A stretch of 64,000 bases of DNA. Source: Paulinella micropora (Eukaryota; Cercozoa; Imbricatea; Euglyphida). Below, piece after piece: positions 21,501 to 31,227 of the stretch (position 1 is its first letter; every line of letters starts with the position of its first letter). Location of the stretch: assembly GCA_009731375.1 (NCBI GenBank), contig BJOX01000116.1, forward strand, positions 128,328-192,327. Direction: 5' to 3'. The notes under the pieces are model-generated. The model saw only the letters and a program-made list of their open reading frames with translations, was not told the origin of the DNA and searched no databases. The position numbers and the translations under genes are program-made.

Positions 21501-22005
21501 CCGTGGCTATGAACACCCCGATGTCGTAGCGGGTCTGCGCGCCTATCTTGAGCCTGGCGGCCACGTTGATCACCGCCGTGTCGCCAGGGAACTCGCACGG
21601 CTTCAGCTCGACCACGTTCACGACCGAGGACAGGCGCACATCGTTCGCCGTGCACACTGCCCCTTTGCCCAGCGCAGTCACCAGGCAGCCCACCGCCTGG
21701 GGCCTCGGCACCACGGCGGGCAACAGGCACTGCGCCCCAAAGCTGGTGCATTTCCAGCCGGGCCCTAGCGCCTGGCACACGGGGTCATTGGCCCCGCCGT
21801 TACTCAGCTCGGTACAGGTCGGCCCGACCCTTTGCGGATAGAGTTGCAAACCGTCGTAGCACACGTAGCAGTCGCTGGCGCCCTGGCAGAGGAGGGGCAC
21901 CGCGGTGTTGTTGCACACGCCAGGGTAGGGCGGCAGGCCGGCGTACGTGCCCGCCAACACGTTGGTCAGCTGCGTGGGGTCACAGGCGTAGACTGTCCCC
22001 CGGGC
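18592..22005 (-). CDS. Surface protein: Cys-rich head, PSPSAS stalk, BspA/DUF285 domain (disrupted copy)
   Basis: From 22005 down, a Cys-rich extracellular-type domain of about 480 residues includes the block ARYDIGVFIATDGG-like (RYDIGVFIATDGGSAL) and many paired cysteines. A Ser/Pro/Ala/Thr stalk follows at 20545-19790. Next come an RRRRLQ segment, an intron, a PKD-like start (ITIDWGDGSG) and DUF285/BspA repeats (FNTDLSGWDVSGVEYFTGMF, AFNQPLGSWNTS). BspA-type repeats form solenoids on secreted or membrane proteins. Compared with its paralogue at 22965-24181 it has one-base losses near 20080, 19780 and 18742, a frameshift near 20560 and a TCG-to-TAG stop at 20420. Correcting the last shift would extend the frame to TAG at about 18592. 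The N-terminus is unresolved; an acceptor AG just 5' of 22005 suggests a further upstream exon. It may be a pseudogene. Confidence 0.6.
19445..19697 (-). other. GT-AG intron at the RRRxLQ position
   Basis: The donor is GTTACTTTGT after CGTCTGCAAG and the acceptor is TTTGTTGCACAG before CCAAATTCC. Splicing in phase 1 gives RLQAKFRGRRRH in frame with the DUF285 part. The 253-base intron contains a GA/CT-rich microsatellite (19590-19660). It sits at the same codon phase and the same protein position as the intron in the paralogue. Confidence 0.75.
19800..20545. repeat. Degenerate short tandem repeats encoding a Ser/Pro stalk
   Basis: Units of 6 to 12 bases (GGGGTCGCCGAGGGGCTC and relatives) repeat for about 700 bases and are organised in higher-order blocks of about 80-110 bases. 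On the minus strand they read SPSATPSPSAS and variants. Such a stalk is usually an extended, glycosylated spacer that holds a domain away from the surface. Confidence 0.8.
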
Positions 22006-22322
22006 CTACACACACAGCAGCGCCCAGGGGGCTGCGCGGGGGTTGTTCGGTATGCGGGTGAAAACCGCCAGCCAGGCCAGCAGCAGCCGAATTCGTACGC
22101 CCGCCTACACACACCAGCACCAGCACGTCAGCCACCTCCACACACACACGGATTGGACAGGCCTGGCGCGCTCGTCGGCCGTAGCCTAGTCCCTCCGGGT
22201 GCATCCCGCTGCCAGGCTTGGCCCAGCGCCGTGCTCTCCTTCTCCGCTTGGCCCCACGACGGCAGCCGTCTCTCCCTGGGCAGGAGCACACACGGCTTGT
22301 GGCCGGGCCTGAGCGTACAAGT

Positions 22323-22363
<41 letters not shown>

Positions 22364-22370
22364 CCCGAGC
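22006..22370. other. Unassigned spacer with poly-C tract
   Basis: No supported gene is present. A C run (22326-22362) and a minus-strand candidate upstream exon with a hydrophobic stretch (VADVLVLVCVG) are the only features. This might hold the signal peptide exon of the gene at 18592-22005, but no splice pairing is convincing. Confidence 0.35.
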
Positions 22371-22910
22371 CGCTTGTCGTAATCGAGCTTTCTTCGCACG
22401 CCCCTGCTCTCTGCCTTTGGAAATCCTGCTCCAGATTGGCTCTGCTGGTACGCGACCCACAAAATGTGGTTATACCCTGTGAACTCGGGAAGTTTTTTCA
22501 GAGAATTTGGCGGGAAGGAGAAAGAGTAAAAGGCAGGGGCGGACCCCCCCCTACCCCTCGAGTTCTTAGGATACAGGGTGCAACGGCGTCACAGAACCCC
22601 CTGCACACGCACCCAGACCCCCGCCCCAGCCGCTTGTCGCGGCCGAGCTTTTGCGCGCCCCTACCTTCCCTGAAAAATCTTGCGCCAAATTTCCCCGGCT
22701 CTGCTGGTACGCGACCCACAAAATGTGGCTATACCCTGTGAACTTGGAAAGTTTTTTCAAAGAATTTGGCGGGAAGGTGAAACGAGTAGACGGCAGGGGC
22801 AGACCCCCCCCTACCCCCTCGAGTTCTTAGGATACAGGGTGCAACGGCGTCACAGAACCCCTGCACACGTACCCCCAGACCCCCGCCCCAGCCGCTTGTC
22901 GTGGCCGAGC
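22371..22910. repeat. 260-bp tandem repeat, two full copies and a partial
   Basis: CGCTTGTCGT-type starts occur at 22371, 22631 and 22893. Each unit contains GCTCTGCTGGTACGCGACCC, an AT-rich box with ACCCACAAAATGTGG and TATACCCTGTGAA, and a CCCCCCTACCCC segment. It lies between the two surface-protein paralogues, so it may have spread with the gene duplication or may carry regulatory signals. Confidence 0.75.
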
Positions 22911-22964
22911 TTTTGCGCGCCCCTGGCCCTGTCGCGCTCTTGTTTTTTCGTGGCNNNNNNNNNN

Positions 22965-24181
22965 TGGGCTAGGTAGCGTGAGCGGCCTGGCACAAGGTAG
23001 CAGGCTGGAGCAGACCTGGCATTTCGCCGGCACTTGCGACCGCGTCAGGCCCGACTGGTCACCGAAGCCCCAGCAGTAGCTCACTCTCGGCAGGGACCAG
23101 GCGCTCAGGTTCGCGTTGAAGGCCGTGGCTCCCTGGAAAATGTAGTTGACAAAGAGGCCGTTGTCAGTGTTCCAGCTGCCCAGCGGCTGGTTGAAGGAAG
23201 TGGCACCGCTAAACATGCCTGCGAAGTTCTCGACGCCACTGACGTCCCAACCGCTGATGTCTGCGTTGAAGGTCGCGTGGTTCTGGAACATGTACGCCAT
23301 GCTGTAGATGTGCGAGGTATCCCACGAACCGATATCCAACTGGAGGTTAGGCGAGTTGGAGAACATGTTCTGCAGGAAATACACCGAGGTCAGGTCCACG
23401 TAGCCTAGTTCGTACGTGAGCGCCGGCAGGTCCTTGAACGACGAGTCTAGGCTCTCGAGGCCGGTGCAGCAAGCTAGCTGGGCAAAGGGCGGCAGGTACT
23501 GCAGGTTAGTCGCGCCAAAGAAGTGGCCGCCCAGGGTTGGGTGCAGCTGCAGCTGGCCCCAAGAGGTGATGTTGACAATAGCCTGTCGCTGGGTGTCCGC
23601 CAAATAGTCCACGGACCAACCCTGCAGCACGCCCCAGACTTGGATCACGTAAGTCCCGGCCCCGGCGTACGTGTGCACGACGGGGTCGCCCTCGGGGCTC
23701 GTAGTGGCCGACGCCAGGCCACTGCCGTCACCCCAGTCGATCGTGATGGTAGTAGTAGCCTGCGCCGGGTGACGCCGCGCCCCGACGTGTCCTGTGGGCC
23801 AGAACAAAGAAGAGCACAGCTGAGTAAGAACCATGAACACAGGGCTGAAAGAGGAAAGGAGGAGTCTGGATCTTTTCTTGGTTCTGACGTCTTTCTCTTT
23901 GTCTCTGGGTCCAAATCCTTACCCTGCAGATGACGCCTGCGATTCGCGTCCGGGAGGTGTTCCACCGGCAGCATAAATTCGTCTCCGGCGGACGCTTGTA
24001 GGGCCATGGCGAAAAGCTGGGGTGCAGGCGTAGGAGAGGGGCTCGTCGTGCTCAGAGACGGTGGGGACGAGTACGCACAGAGGGCACTGGCCGAAAACCA
24101 TAGAGCGGGCCAGAGAACAAACAGGGCCCAGCAGAGCCTAGCCTGAAAAGGCGACTGGTACAACACCAAAGGGGAGGTCAT
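22965..24181 (-). CDS. BspA/DUF285 surface protein, spliced (better-preserved paralogue)
   Basis: The ATG at 24179-24181 (MTSPLVLYQSPFQARLCW) begins a hydrophobic N-terminus (ALFVLWPALWFSASALC) that fits a signal peptide or anchor. A short Ser/Pro linker and the segment GDEFMLPVEHLPDANRRRHL follow. A 131-base intron separates exon 1 from exon 2, which begins HVGARRHPAQ, then ITIDWGDGSG and a DUF285/BspA array (FNADISGWDVSGVENFAGMF, SFNQPLGSWNTDN). The reading frame is open through both exons and continues as far as a 10-N gap at 22955-22964, where the stop must lie. It lacks the long Cys-rich head and stalk of its paralogue, so the pair share a membrane-distal module on different bases. It diverges from the membrane protein gene at 24432. 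BspA-like domains mediate adhesion or recognition in other organisms; the partner here is unknown. Confidence 0.7.
23792..23922 (-). other. GT-AG intron shared with the paralogue
   Basis: The donor is GTAAGGATTT after CATCTGCAGG and the acceptor is TTCTGGCCCACAG before GACACGTC. Removing 131 bases in phase 1 restores the frame (LQGHVGARRH). The near-consensus GTAAG donor and pyrimidine-rich acceptor make this the strongest intron in the window. Confidence 0.85.
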
Positions 24182-24431
24182 GCGCAGGGACAGGAGGCGG
24201 GCAGAGGAACGACGGGGCTCGCAAAGGGGAACTGGCTTTGGCTTGGTACCCGCCACCAGCCCGCGCCGAGGGGGGAAGGGCGTGCGCCCCTTCCCCCCGC
24301 CCCTGTCCCCCCTCGCTGGCTATCCTCCCTCCCCCTTCGCTGGCCCCCTCTGTCCCTCCGCCGCTCCGGCCGCTGCCCAAGGCTTAGTAAGTGGGGCCTC
24401 CTCCTTCTTTTCTCCCACGACTGTGGCGCGC
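24182..24431. promoter_or_regulatory. Divergent promoter region
   Basis: About 250 bases separate two divergent starts (minus 24181, plus 24432). The interval is pyrimidine-rich on the plus strand (CCCTTCCCCC, CTCCTCCTTCTTTTCTCCC). I see no TATA box. Confidence 0.3.
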
Positions 24432-25271
24432 ATGCCGCCTACGCGCTGCTGGCCGCCGCCGGCCGATCGTAAGTGGCTGTGTGACAAGTGCGGAGTGTGG
24501 CTGCGCGACGGGTGGCGAGAGGTGAAGTACGGCCTGCGCTGGAATCCCTTCGTCTTGTCCCTGGCGCGGCTGCTGACTATAGCCGTGTATACCGCTGTCC
24601 TGACGTGGCTCACGCTCCGGGGCACCGTGACGCTGCCCAAAATCAACCAGAACGTGCCGGCCGCCATCCTGACGGCCGTCAGCTTCTTCACCAGTTTGGT
24701 CTACGCCAACGCCCAGAGCCGACGGACGGAAAACATTCGTGAATTCAAGGCCCTGTTGCAGAACGTGGTAGCGACGGCGCTGGCCTTCGACCGCGAGCGG
24801 ATGCACGTCGCGGTCGGGCAGCGCGACGTGGTGACGGCCCTGGTGGTGCACGCGCTGTGCCACCTGCGCTGCATCCCCCGGCTGCACCTAGCCATCGCGC
24901 GCGGCCGCTCGGCACGGGGCTGCAGCCAACACACCGCCCGGCACCTCAAGGCAGGGCTGCCTGGGGAAATCCAGCCCCCCCGATTCAGCCACGCGCACCG
25001 CCTGCACCACGGGGGCCGGTACCCCCCAGCGCGCGTAGCCCCGGCAGTGCAGGAGTTCTACGGGCTCAAGCCTAACTCGGCGCGGGGCGCGGGCTCGGAG
25101 CGGGTGCCCCTGCTGCGGCGCCCAGCCGAGGCGGCCTCCGTGGGCGCCGTGCACCGGGACGAATTTTCTTGGCTGCTCAGTTATGTGTCCGTGCTGTACG
25201 AGTCCTGGCACCCGACGGCGTACAGTGGTCCGGTCTCCTGGACGTCTGGCACGAGCGCGAGCGGGCGGTGA
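24432..25271 (+). CDS. Unknown two-helix membrane protein
   Basis: The ATG at 24432 (MPPTRCWPPPADRKWLCDKC) begins a 279-residue frame. A CDKC motif precedes two predicted transmembrane helices (FVLSLARLLTIAVYTAVLTW and AAILTAVSFFTSLVYANAQS). Then comes a charged region RRTENIREFKALLQNVVATA that runs on from the second helix. The arrangement of two helices, the second running into an Asn/Arg-rich amphipathic helix, is loosely reminiscent of bestrophin-type channel proteins, but key bestrophin motifs are not visible and I would not name it so. Near 25200 the adjacent frame looks more coding (LLDVWHERERAVTASVAPGQ), so the C-terminus may be frameshifted. Confidence 0.5.
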   Translation: MPPTRCWPPPADRKWLCDKCGVWLRDGWREVKYGLRWNPFVLSLARLLTIAVYTAVLTWLTLRGTVTLPKINQNVPAAILTAVSFFTSLVYANAQSRRTENIREFKALLQNVVATALAFDRERMHVAVGQRDVVTALVVHALCHLRCIPRLHLAIARGRSARGCSQHTARHLKAGLPGEIQPPRFSHAHRLHHGGRYPPARVAPAVQEFYGLKPNSARGAGSERVPLLRRPAEAASVGAVHRDEFSWLLSYVSVLYESWHPTAYSGPVSWTSGTSASGR

Positions 25272-25395
25272 CTGCTAGTGTGGCCCCCGGCCAGAAAAGA
25301 GTAGCCGGTGGTTTTGGCTGGTCTGCCCGGGCTCTCTGCCCCGCGCGTGACAGCTACCTTGGCCCCCAGTACTAAAAAAGAGTAGCCGGTTAGTT

Positions 25396-25401
25396 TTTAT
25401 T
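25396..25401 (-). promoter_or_regulatory. Poly(A) signal
   Basis: TTTATT on the plus strand is AATAAA on the minus strand, 53 bases past the stop of the small minus-strand gene ending at 25454. Confidence 0.45.
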
Positions 25402-25453
25402 GTGTGCCCGGGCTCTCTGCCCCCGTCTCTTCTCTCCGTTCCGTGCCCCGGTG

Positions 25454-25666
25454 TCAGGTCGCGGCGCGTTGGGCGAGCCAGACCAAGGCCAGCCCCACCT
25501 CGAGCAGCACGCGGCGCGCAAAGTCTGGCGCGGTGTCGCCCGCCGGTGCACCGTCGGCCAGCGCCGGGGCTGCCGGTCGTGCGGCGGCGGGCGGACCCAC
25601 CGCGGGCCGTGAGCTTCTCGTGTTGAGGACAGAAGATCTCGAAGTGGTTTCATTTTCTTCTTTCAC
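25454..25666 (-). CDS. Small Ala/Pro-rich protein with hydrophobic C-terminus
   Basis: A frame of 70 codons ends in a helix (FARRVLLEVGLALVWLAQRA) that could be a tail anchor. The start is unclear: the frame opens with GTG at 25664-25666, right at the edge of the GC-rich island, so the true 5' end may have been lost at the junction with the copia element. It is followed by an AATAAA on its own strand. Not recognised. Confidence 0.35.
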   Translation of the reverse strand: MKEENETTSRSSVLNTRSSRPAVGPPAAARPAAPALADGAPAGDTAPDFARRVLLEVGLALVWLAQRAAT

Positions 25667-25680
25667 TTGACCCCGATTTC

Positions 25681-26056
25681 AGTTTTCTCTAAGTTGCAGT
25701 CCGTTGTTGCCAATTCGACTGTCGAAGCTGAGATTATAGCCGCAAATGAGGCGGTTAGGAGGCAGAGGCAATTCGGAAGTTGCTGATAGATATGGGTTAC
25801 TCGCCGGGCACCATCCCGATCCTCGAGGATAACTCAGGAGCTATCTCATTGTCGGCTCGCGGCTTGGGTGAAAACCGTACTAAACACATTGCAGTGCGTT
25901 TTCGTTACTTGGTCGACAGATGCCGTGCAAGGTCCGTGCAGTTGTACAAAATTGCGTCAAAAGAAAAATTTAGCAGATTACCTGAATAAATCTCTTGCAC
26001 TTCCGCAATTCTCGCCAATCTGCGGGCATGTCACGGTAGAAATGCAGATTGAATAG
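25681..26056 (+). pseudogene. Copia-type RNase H remnant
   Basis: The sequence reads SVVANSTVEAEIIAANEAV, then after a frameshift EAIRKLLIDMGY, then ILEDNSGAISLSARG, TKHIAVRFRYLVD and, after another shift, LADYLNKSLALPQF. These are the ordered motifs of Ty1/copia RNase H (S-T-x-A-E-Y/I-I-A; D-N-x-x-A; H-I-x-x-x-x-H/R-x-x-x-D; D-x-x-T/N-K-x-L). Upstream reverse transcriptase is absent because the GC-rich island begins immediately 5'. It is the 3' end of a retroelement whose LTR follows at 27574. Confidence 0.8.
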
Positions 26057-27573
26057 CTTTGCTTTGTTGTATTATGCATTCTGCACTATGCGTTATATGA
26101 CATTATTGTTTGCTGTATTTTGATTGTTTGTGTATTTTGCTCTTGTCTCCTTGAATGTCTGAATATTTATCAACTAAACTCACTTTTGCTACATGAAACT
26201 CAGAAAAGCGAGGGAGAGAGAGAGCCGTTGCTGTTATTGCGACATTAGAAGTTTATACATGTTACATGCTATATAGACTTAATCGAAGTTAATGTCATAA
26301 TAATACTTAATAGTAATAGTTATGACCAGACATATAGATTGTAAACTAAGTAGACCCAATGAGGCCACCAGGGAGCTTTGAACTTTGGTTATAATTTTGT
26401 TAGCGCAACTAAATGGTAGACATAGTTGTCGATGTGATCGGATCGCTCATATTTCCCGGTATATGCTTGTATCCTATGACAACCGTCAGATGTAATAGAT
26501 AATTAATGTTAAAATGCAACCTTTAATGTTATTATCTTCACGTTGGTTTTTCTGTTGTAATGTTGGTAATGTTGCGCGTCTAAACAGAATTATTTCATGA
26601 TGATGTTGTCATATGTTGTTTCTTATGGTTATATGTTTATCTATATGCTATGACTATATACATCTTACCAGCAGGTGCTTCAGGTAGCGGAACCGGCATG
26701 TTTATAACTGCGTTTAGGATGTGGAGGCCCAGCATGTTTGTTTTGATGCTATCTAGCGATATCTTTACCTGTCATGTGTATTGTACATAAGTCATATTTG
26801 CCCGGTCATTTATTAAGTAATTATACCTGTTTTTATTGCATTATCGTATGTGCATCATAAATATGTGCGTTTATTATCGTTTCTGTGCATGTCTCATTGC
26901 ATGAGGTTGTATTGGTGTGTGCAGACGGGTATATGCGGGTTTGCAAATTTCACGCAAAATTTACGCTCATGTTTATGTTTTATGTTTTGACAACCTTGCA
27001 GGGACCCAGACAATGCGTTCCAGACAATGCTAATCGGGTTTGATATTTCCCCAATATGTAACTCTATAAATCATGTATGATGACTACATTTTCTATGTTT
27101 ATGGTTATTAGCCTGTGCATATATTTCAAATTTATATCATTTGGGATCAACTCATATTTGCCTATGATAGTATCATAATATGATATTTCAGTCAGTTAGA
27201 GTCTCCCCTTGAAGTAAGTTAGAAATAATAAGTTTCTGAGAAGGCAGTGTAAAGGTAGCTAGATTAAGGGATAGCACTGAGGGGTGCGAGCGCTCTACTA
27301 CCTACGTCACACTGCTATTACAGGACGACAGTACATGAGTCACACGTATTGCGCTATGGGCCGGGGCATAGCTCTGAATGGGACATCCCTGTTCAGAGCC
27401 GATGTATCTACTTCTACGAGAGGAGAGGGAGTGGATAATCGATAGGTGTAATATTAATTTAATATCCATCATTTTTATGCTAATACATATTTCCACAGGC
27501 TTCAAGTTGAAGGATTATCTTTAATTATATCTTAGTTTGTACTAATCCTAGTAAAGTAAGTAATCAGGGGGAG
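26057..27573 (+). other. Copia 3' untranslated region, no genes
   Basis: About 1.5 kb of AT-rich DNA without a supported gene lies between the RNase H end and the LTR. A purine tract CAGGGGGAG (about 27565-27573) directly before the LTR is the expected polypurine tract for plus-strand priming. Confidence 0.6.
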
Positions 27574-27991
27574 TGTTAGACTATAGATTTGGTAACTAAT
27601 ATATCCATGTATTTAACCGGGTTATGCGGTTAGATCCCCTATCAGAATAACTATTGCCAATCGGGGGGGCCACCTTAATGGACCGAGTGGTTATATCTGC
27701 CCCCATTAAGTGGGTCCAGTTGTTCTGTTATTAATACCTACCAATCGTTTTAGTCATCCGTTGCTGTTGGGTAAAGTATAATCATTAAAGTCATTCTTCG
27801 GTATATCGTAAGTCAATACAGACTATTGTAGTAATATGACTGATATTAATAGTAACTTGAACTTATGTGTGACTCCAGGACGGTCTAGGAAAAGATTTCG
27901 AGTCAACAAAGAAATAAGTTATTACAAACCCTTCTGTTGCGTGTTGCCGACTAGGTCAAGTCAGGGCGTCGATACTTCAACTCAACTAACA
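27574..27991 (+). repeat. Copia 3' LTR
   Basis: The LTR begins TGTTAGACTATAG immediately after a polypurine tract and ends ACTCAACTAACA, giving the short inverted ends TGTTAG/CTAACA. Its length is 418 bases. The next bases (CTATA) would be the right copy of a target duplication. The matching 5' LTR is not in the window because the element is cut by the GC-rich island. Confidence 0.7.
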
Positions 27992-28340
27992 CTATAATTT
28001 GTAAACACCGTCCCAGTTACTCTGCAGCCGGCGTAACAGTATTGAATTAGCTGAAGACTTTGACACCCGCCTCAGCTTTCATGTTAAAGTAGCTCGGTAA
28101 CTTGCTTGGCCTCAGTGTAGTAGCTTCGTCCATGGCTTTGCATAATTTTGTTTTTAATTTCTGTACGTGATTTTCCCACTTTTGTTTAGTACTTTTTCAT
28201 TTTTTTTTTTCCCTTTAGATATATATCTTCGGTGATTCTATTGTCTTTTTCCAGCTTCTAGCTATTGTTTTTCTTTCGCGTCAACCCGAGAGAGAAAGAG
28301 AGAGACACAAGGGGGGGGGGGGGGGGGGGGGGGGGGGGAG

Positions 28341-28377
<37 letters not shown>

Positions 28378-29170
28378 NNNNNNNNNNNNNNNNNNNNNNN
28401 NNNNNNNNNNNNNNNNNNNNNNNNNNNNNNNNNNNNNNNNNNNNNNNNNNNNNNNNNNNNNNNNNNNNNNNNNNNNNNNNNNNNNNNNNNNNNNNNNNNN
28501 NNNNNNNNNGGGGGGGGGGGGGGGGAGAAGGAGAGAGGGAGAGAGAGAACTCGGGCTGAAATAGTGGGTATGATTCTAGGCGAAAAGGTATAGCGGTCTT
28601 CCTAAAGAGGAGACCATTTTCCTACAACGGAGAAGCACAGAGTGATTGCTGACGATTTTCAAGTGTCAAAACGTCCAACTTTGAGCTCGTCTTTCTCCAT
28701 CCATGTTAAGTAATGCTATAGAAATGCTGAAGCTATCGTTTGAAAGCTCATAACAAGAGCTCTCAAATGGTGTGCTTTGCATTTTTTGTGTCCAAAATAG
28801 AGAAAATTGAGTTTCAAGTTGGAAGTTTTTTTGCCACTTCAATGTTGAAAGCAACAGGCAGCTTCTCTCCTGCTGTGGGCAGTTCACTTTTCCGTCAACA
28901 AAGCCGCGGATCGAGAGAGTGTGCATGATGTGAGCATGATCGCCGACTAACTAGCTGGAGGGTTGCTCGATAATGACGACGTTTGTGGCGTTCAGACCCT
29001 AAGTACACGAAGATATGTTGTTGCTGATGATGTTGTTGATATTGTTGATATTGTTGATATTGCCGTCGTCGTCGTCGTCGTTTTTGTTGTTGTTGTTGTT
29101 GTTGTGTTGTTGTTGGTTATGCATGAGATTGACCTTAAGGTTTTTGTAGACATCAAACTCGACCACCTGC
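27992..29170. other. No gene; poly-G tract with 132-N gap
   Basis: AT-rich spacer with a G tract and gap (28309-28525) flanked by GA-rich sequence. I see no supported gene or RNA. A GTT/GTC trinucleotide run (29025-29110) is simple repeat. Confidence 0.5.
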
Positions 29171-29187
29171 AGACATGGTCAATTTCA

Positions 29188-29453
29188 CATGTTTATGTAT
29201 GTATGTATGTATGTATGTGCGTACGTATGTACGTACGTACGTATGTATGTATGTATGTATGTATGTATGTATGTGTGTGTATGTATGTATGTATGTATGT
29301 ATGCTATGTATGCTATGTATGCTATGTATGTTATGTATGTTTGTATGTTTGTATGTATGTATGTATGTATGCATGCTATGTATGCTATGTATGTTATGTA
29401 TGTATGTATGCATGTATGTATGTATGTATTGTATGTATTGTATGTATATGTCG
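29188..29453. repeat. GTAT microsatellite field
   Basis: ATGT tetranucleotide repeats are interrupted by ATGTACGT and ATGCTATGT variants. Long tyrosine/cysteine/methionine frames here are by-products of the repeat. Confidence 0.9.
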
Positions 29454-29518
29454 GCTGTGCTGTGTCTCACCTGCCCGGGCAGCAGTCGCGAGCAGCCCTC
29501 GGACAGTTGGCTACAAGA

Positions 29519-29850
29519 CAATACAATACAATACAATACAATATACAATACAATACAAAAAATACAATACAATACAACACAATACAACACGAACAATACA
29601 ATACAATACATTACAATACATTACAATACATTACAATATTAATACAATACAATACAATACAATACAATACAATACAATAAAATACAATACAATACAATAC
29701 ATGACAATACAATACAATACAATACAATACAATACAATAAATACGATACAATACAATACAGTACAATACAATACATGACAATACAATAAAATACAATACA
29801 ATAAAATACAATACAATACAATACAATACAATACAAAATACAATACAATA
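29519..29850. repeat. AATAC pentanucleotide repeat
   Basis: About 60 copies of ATACA occur with occasional A insertions or AATAAA-like variants. No coding value. Confidence 0.9.
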
Positions 29851-30065
29851 GGATTACCTCTGATGCACGAACAAGTTCTTGCCCTCCCCGCCTTCGATCG
29901 GTGTCAGCGGCTCAATAAACCCATACCTGTGTATGACACACACACACACACAACTGCCTAGGACGAATCTACAGTGTCTACCATAACTGCAGTCGCTCAT
30001 GTGGCATTAAATAACAATAATAGTAATAATAATAATAGTAATAATAATAATAATAATAATAATAG

Positions 30066-30332
30066 TGCTTCTCTGTCAATGGCTGATGCATTTCTGCACA
30101 TGCGCCTCCATCGTCTCACCCATGAGGGGAGTACGAAGAATTGACGATAAGCTCTAATGACACCCCCGCAAGGGCAGTTCCAACACTTCCAGACGGGCCG
30201 GTATGTTCAATGAAAATACTGGTCCAGAAATAGACCGGTATGTTCAATGAAAATACTGGTGGCACCGACGGGAATCGAACTGGCGACAGGGCCCAGATGG
30301 TAGAACTTGACCACTGGGCTATCACGGTGTCC
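30066..30332 (-). mobile_element. tRNA-derived SINE, copy 1
   Basis: On the minus strand, positions 30332-30261 form a tRNA-like head with a pol III A box (TAGCCCAGTGG) and B box (AGTTCGATTCC) and partly pairing ends. The body follows: two tandem copies of ACCAGTATTTTCATTGAACA and then a unique region. It ends in the ATT-rich array at about 30060. Head, body and simple-repeat tail are the hallmarks of a SINE. A free tRNA gene is less likely because the acceptor stem has a mismatch and the unit recurs. Confidence 0.7.
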
Positions 30333-30461
30333 AAATAATAATAATAATAATGATAATAATAATAATAATAATAATAACAACAACAATAATAATAATAATA
30401 ATAATAATAATCATAAAGATAAAGATAAAGATAATAATAATAATAATAATAATAATAATAG

Positions 30462-30689
30462 TGTATCTCCTGCCAATTGCTGAGCCAAAAGGCCATGTGC
30501 ATCCAGTCCTCCATTCCATAAGGAAAGTCTCCACACCAATCGGTGGAATAAAGGAAGTCCCCCGCAAGGGCAGTTCCAACACTTCCAGACGGGCCGGTAT
30601 GTTCAATGAAAATACTGGTCCAGAAATAGACCGGTATGTTCAATGAAAATACTGGTGGCACCGACGGGAATCGAACTGGCGACAGGGCC
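30462..30689 (-). mobile_element. tRNA-derived SINE, copy 2 (truncated head)
   Basis: The body is nearly identical to copy 1, with the same doubled 26-base motif. The tRNA-like head is cut after the B-box half at 30689, where the AAT repeat begins. The tail region (30462-30560) is more divergent, so this is a separate insertion or an older copy. Confidence 0.65.
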
Positions 30690-30747
<58 letters not shown>

Positions 30748-30815
30748 TAATAATAATAATAATAGTAATAATAATAATAATAATAATAATAGTAATAATA
30801 ATAATAGTAATAATG

Positions 30816-30879
<64 letters not shown>

Positions 30880-30946
30880 TAATAATAATAATGATAATAA
30901 TAATAAAAATGATATAATAATAATAATAATAATAATAGTAATAATA

Positions 30947-31009
<63 letters not shown>

Positions 31010-31073
31010 ATAATAGTGATGATAATATAGAGGCTGCGCCAACACCTGAAAGGATGGTTTGCGGTGCGCAAAG

Positions 31074-31108
<35 letters not shown>

Positions 31109-31215
31109 NNNNNNNNNNNNNNNNNNNNNNNNNNNNNNNNNNNNNNNNNNNNNNNNNNNNNNNNNNNNNNNNNNNNNNNNNNNNNNNGGGGGGGGGGGTC
31201 CCCCCCCCCCCCCCC
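31074..31215. repeat. Poly-C/poly-G with 79-N gap
   Basis: A C run, 79 Ns (31109-31187), then G and C runs. The base changes across the gap, so it may join two separately assembled contigs. Confidence 0.7.
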
Positions 31216-31227
31216 AACCCCCCAAAA

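Larger units (their letters stand above)
30006..31025. repeat. AAT trinucleotide field containing the two SINEs
   Basis: Long AAT arrays (30010-30063, 30334-30460, 30690-31015) carry AGT and GAT variants. Apparent Ile, Tyr, Leu or Asn polymers in any frame are not genes. Confidence 0.9.

Noticed and set aside
24432-25271. Naming the membrane protein a bestrophin
   Set aside because: Only the two-helix layout and one Arg/Asn-rich helix are similar; the diagnostic motifs are not visible.
1-25666. Assignment of the GC-rich island to mirusviruses, pandoraviruses or herpes-like viruses
   Set aside because: No capsid, portal, terminase or DNA polymerase could be recognised, so only the general large-virus hypothesis is kept.
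29153-29850. Long frames rich in Met/Tyr/Val/Cys or Ile/His/Thr
   Set aside because: They are translations of GTAT and AATAC repeats in every frame on both strands.
30261-30332. Functional tRNA gene
   Set aside because: The acceptor stem has a mismatch, the sequence continues into a repeated body and a truncated second copy exists nearby, so SINE is the better call.
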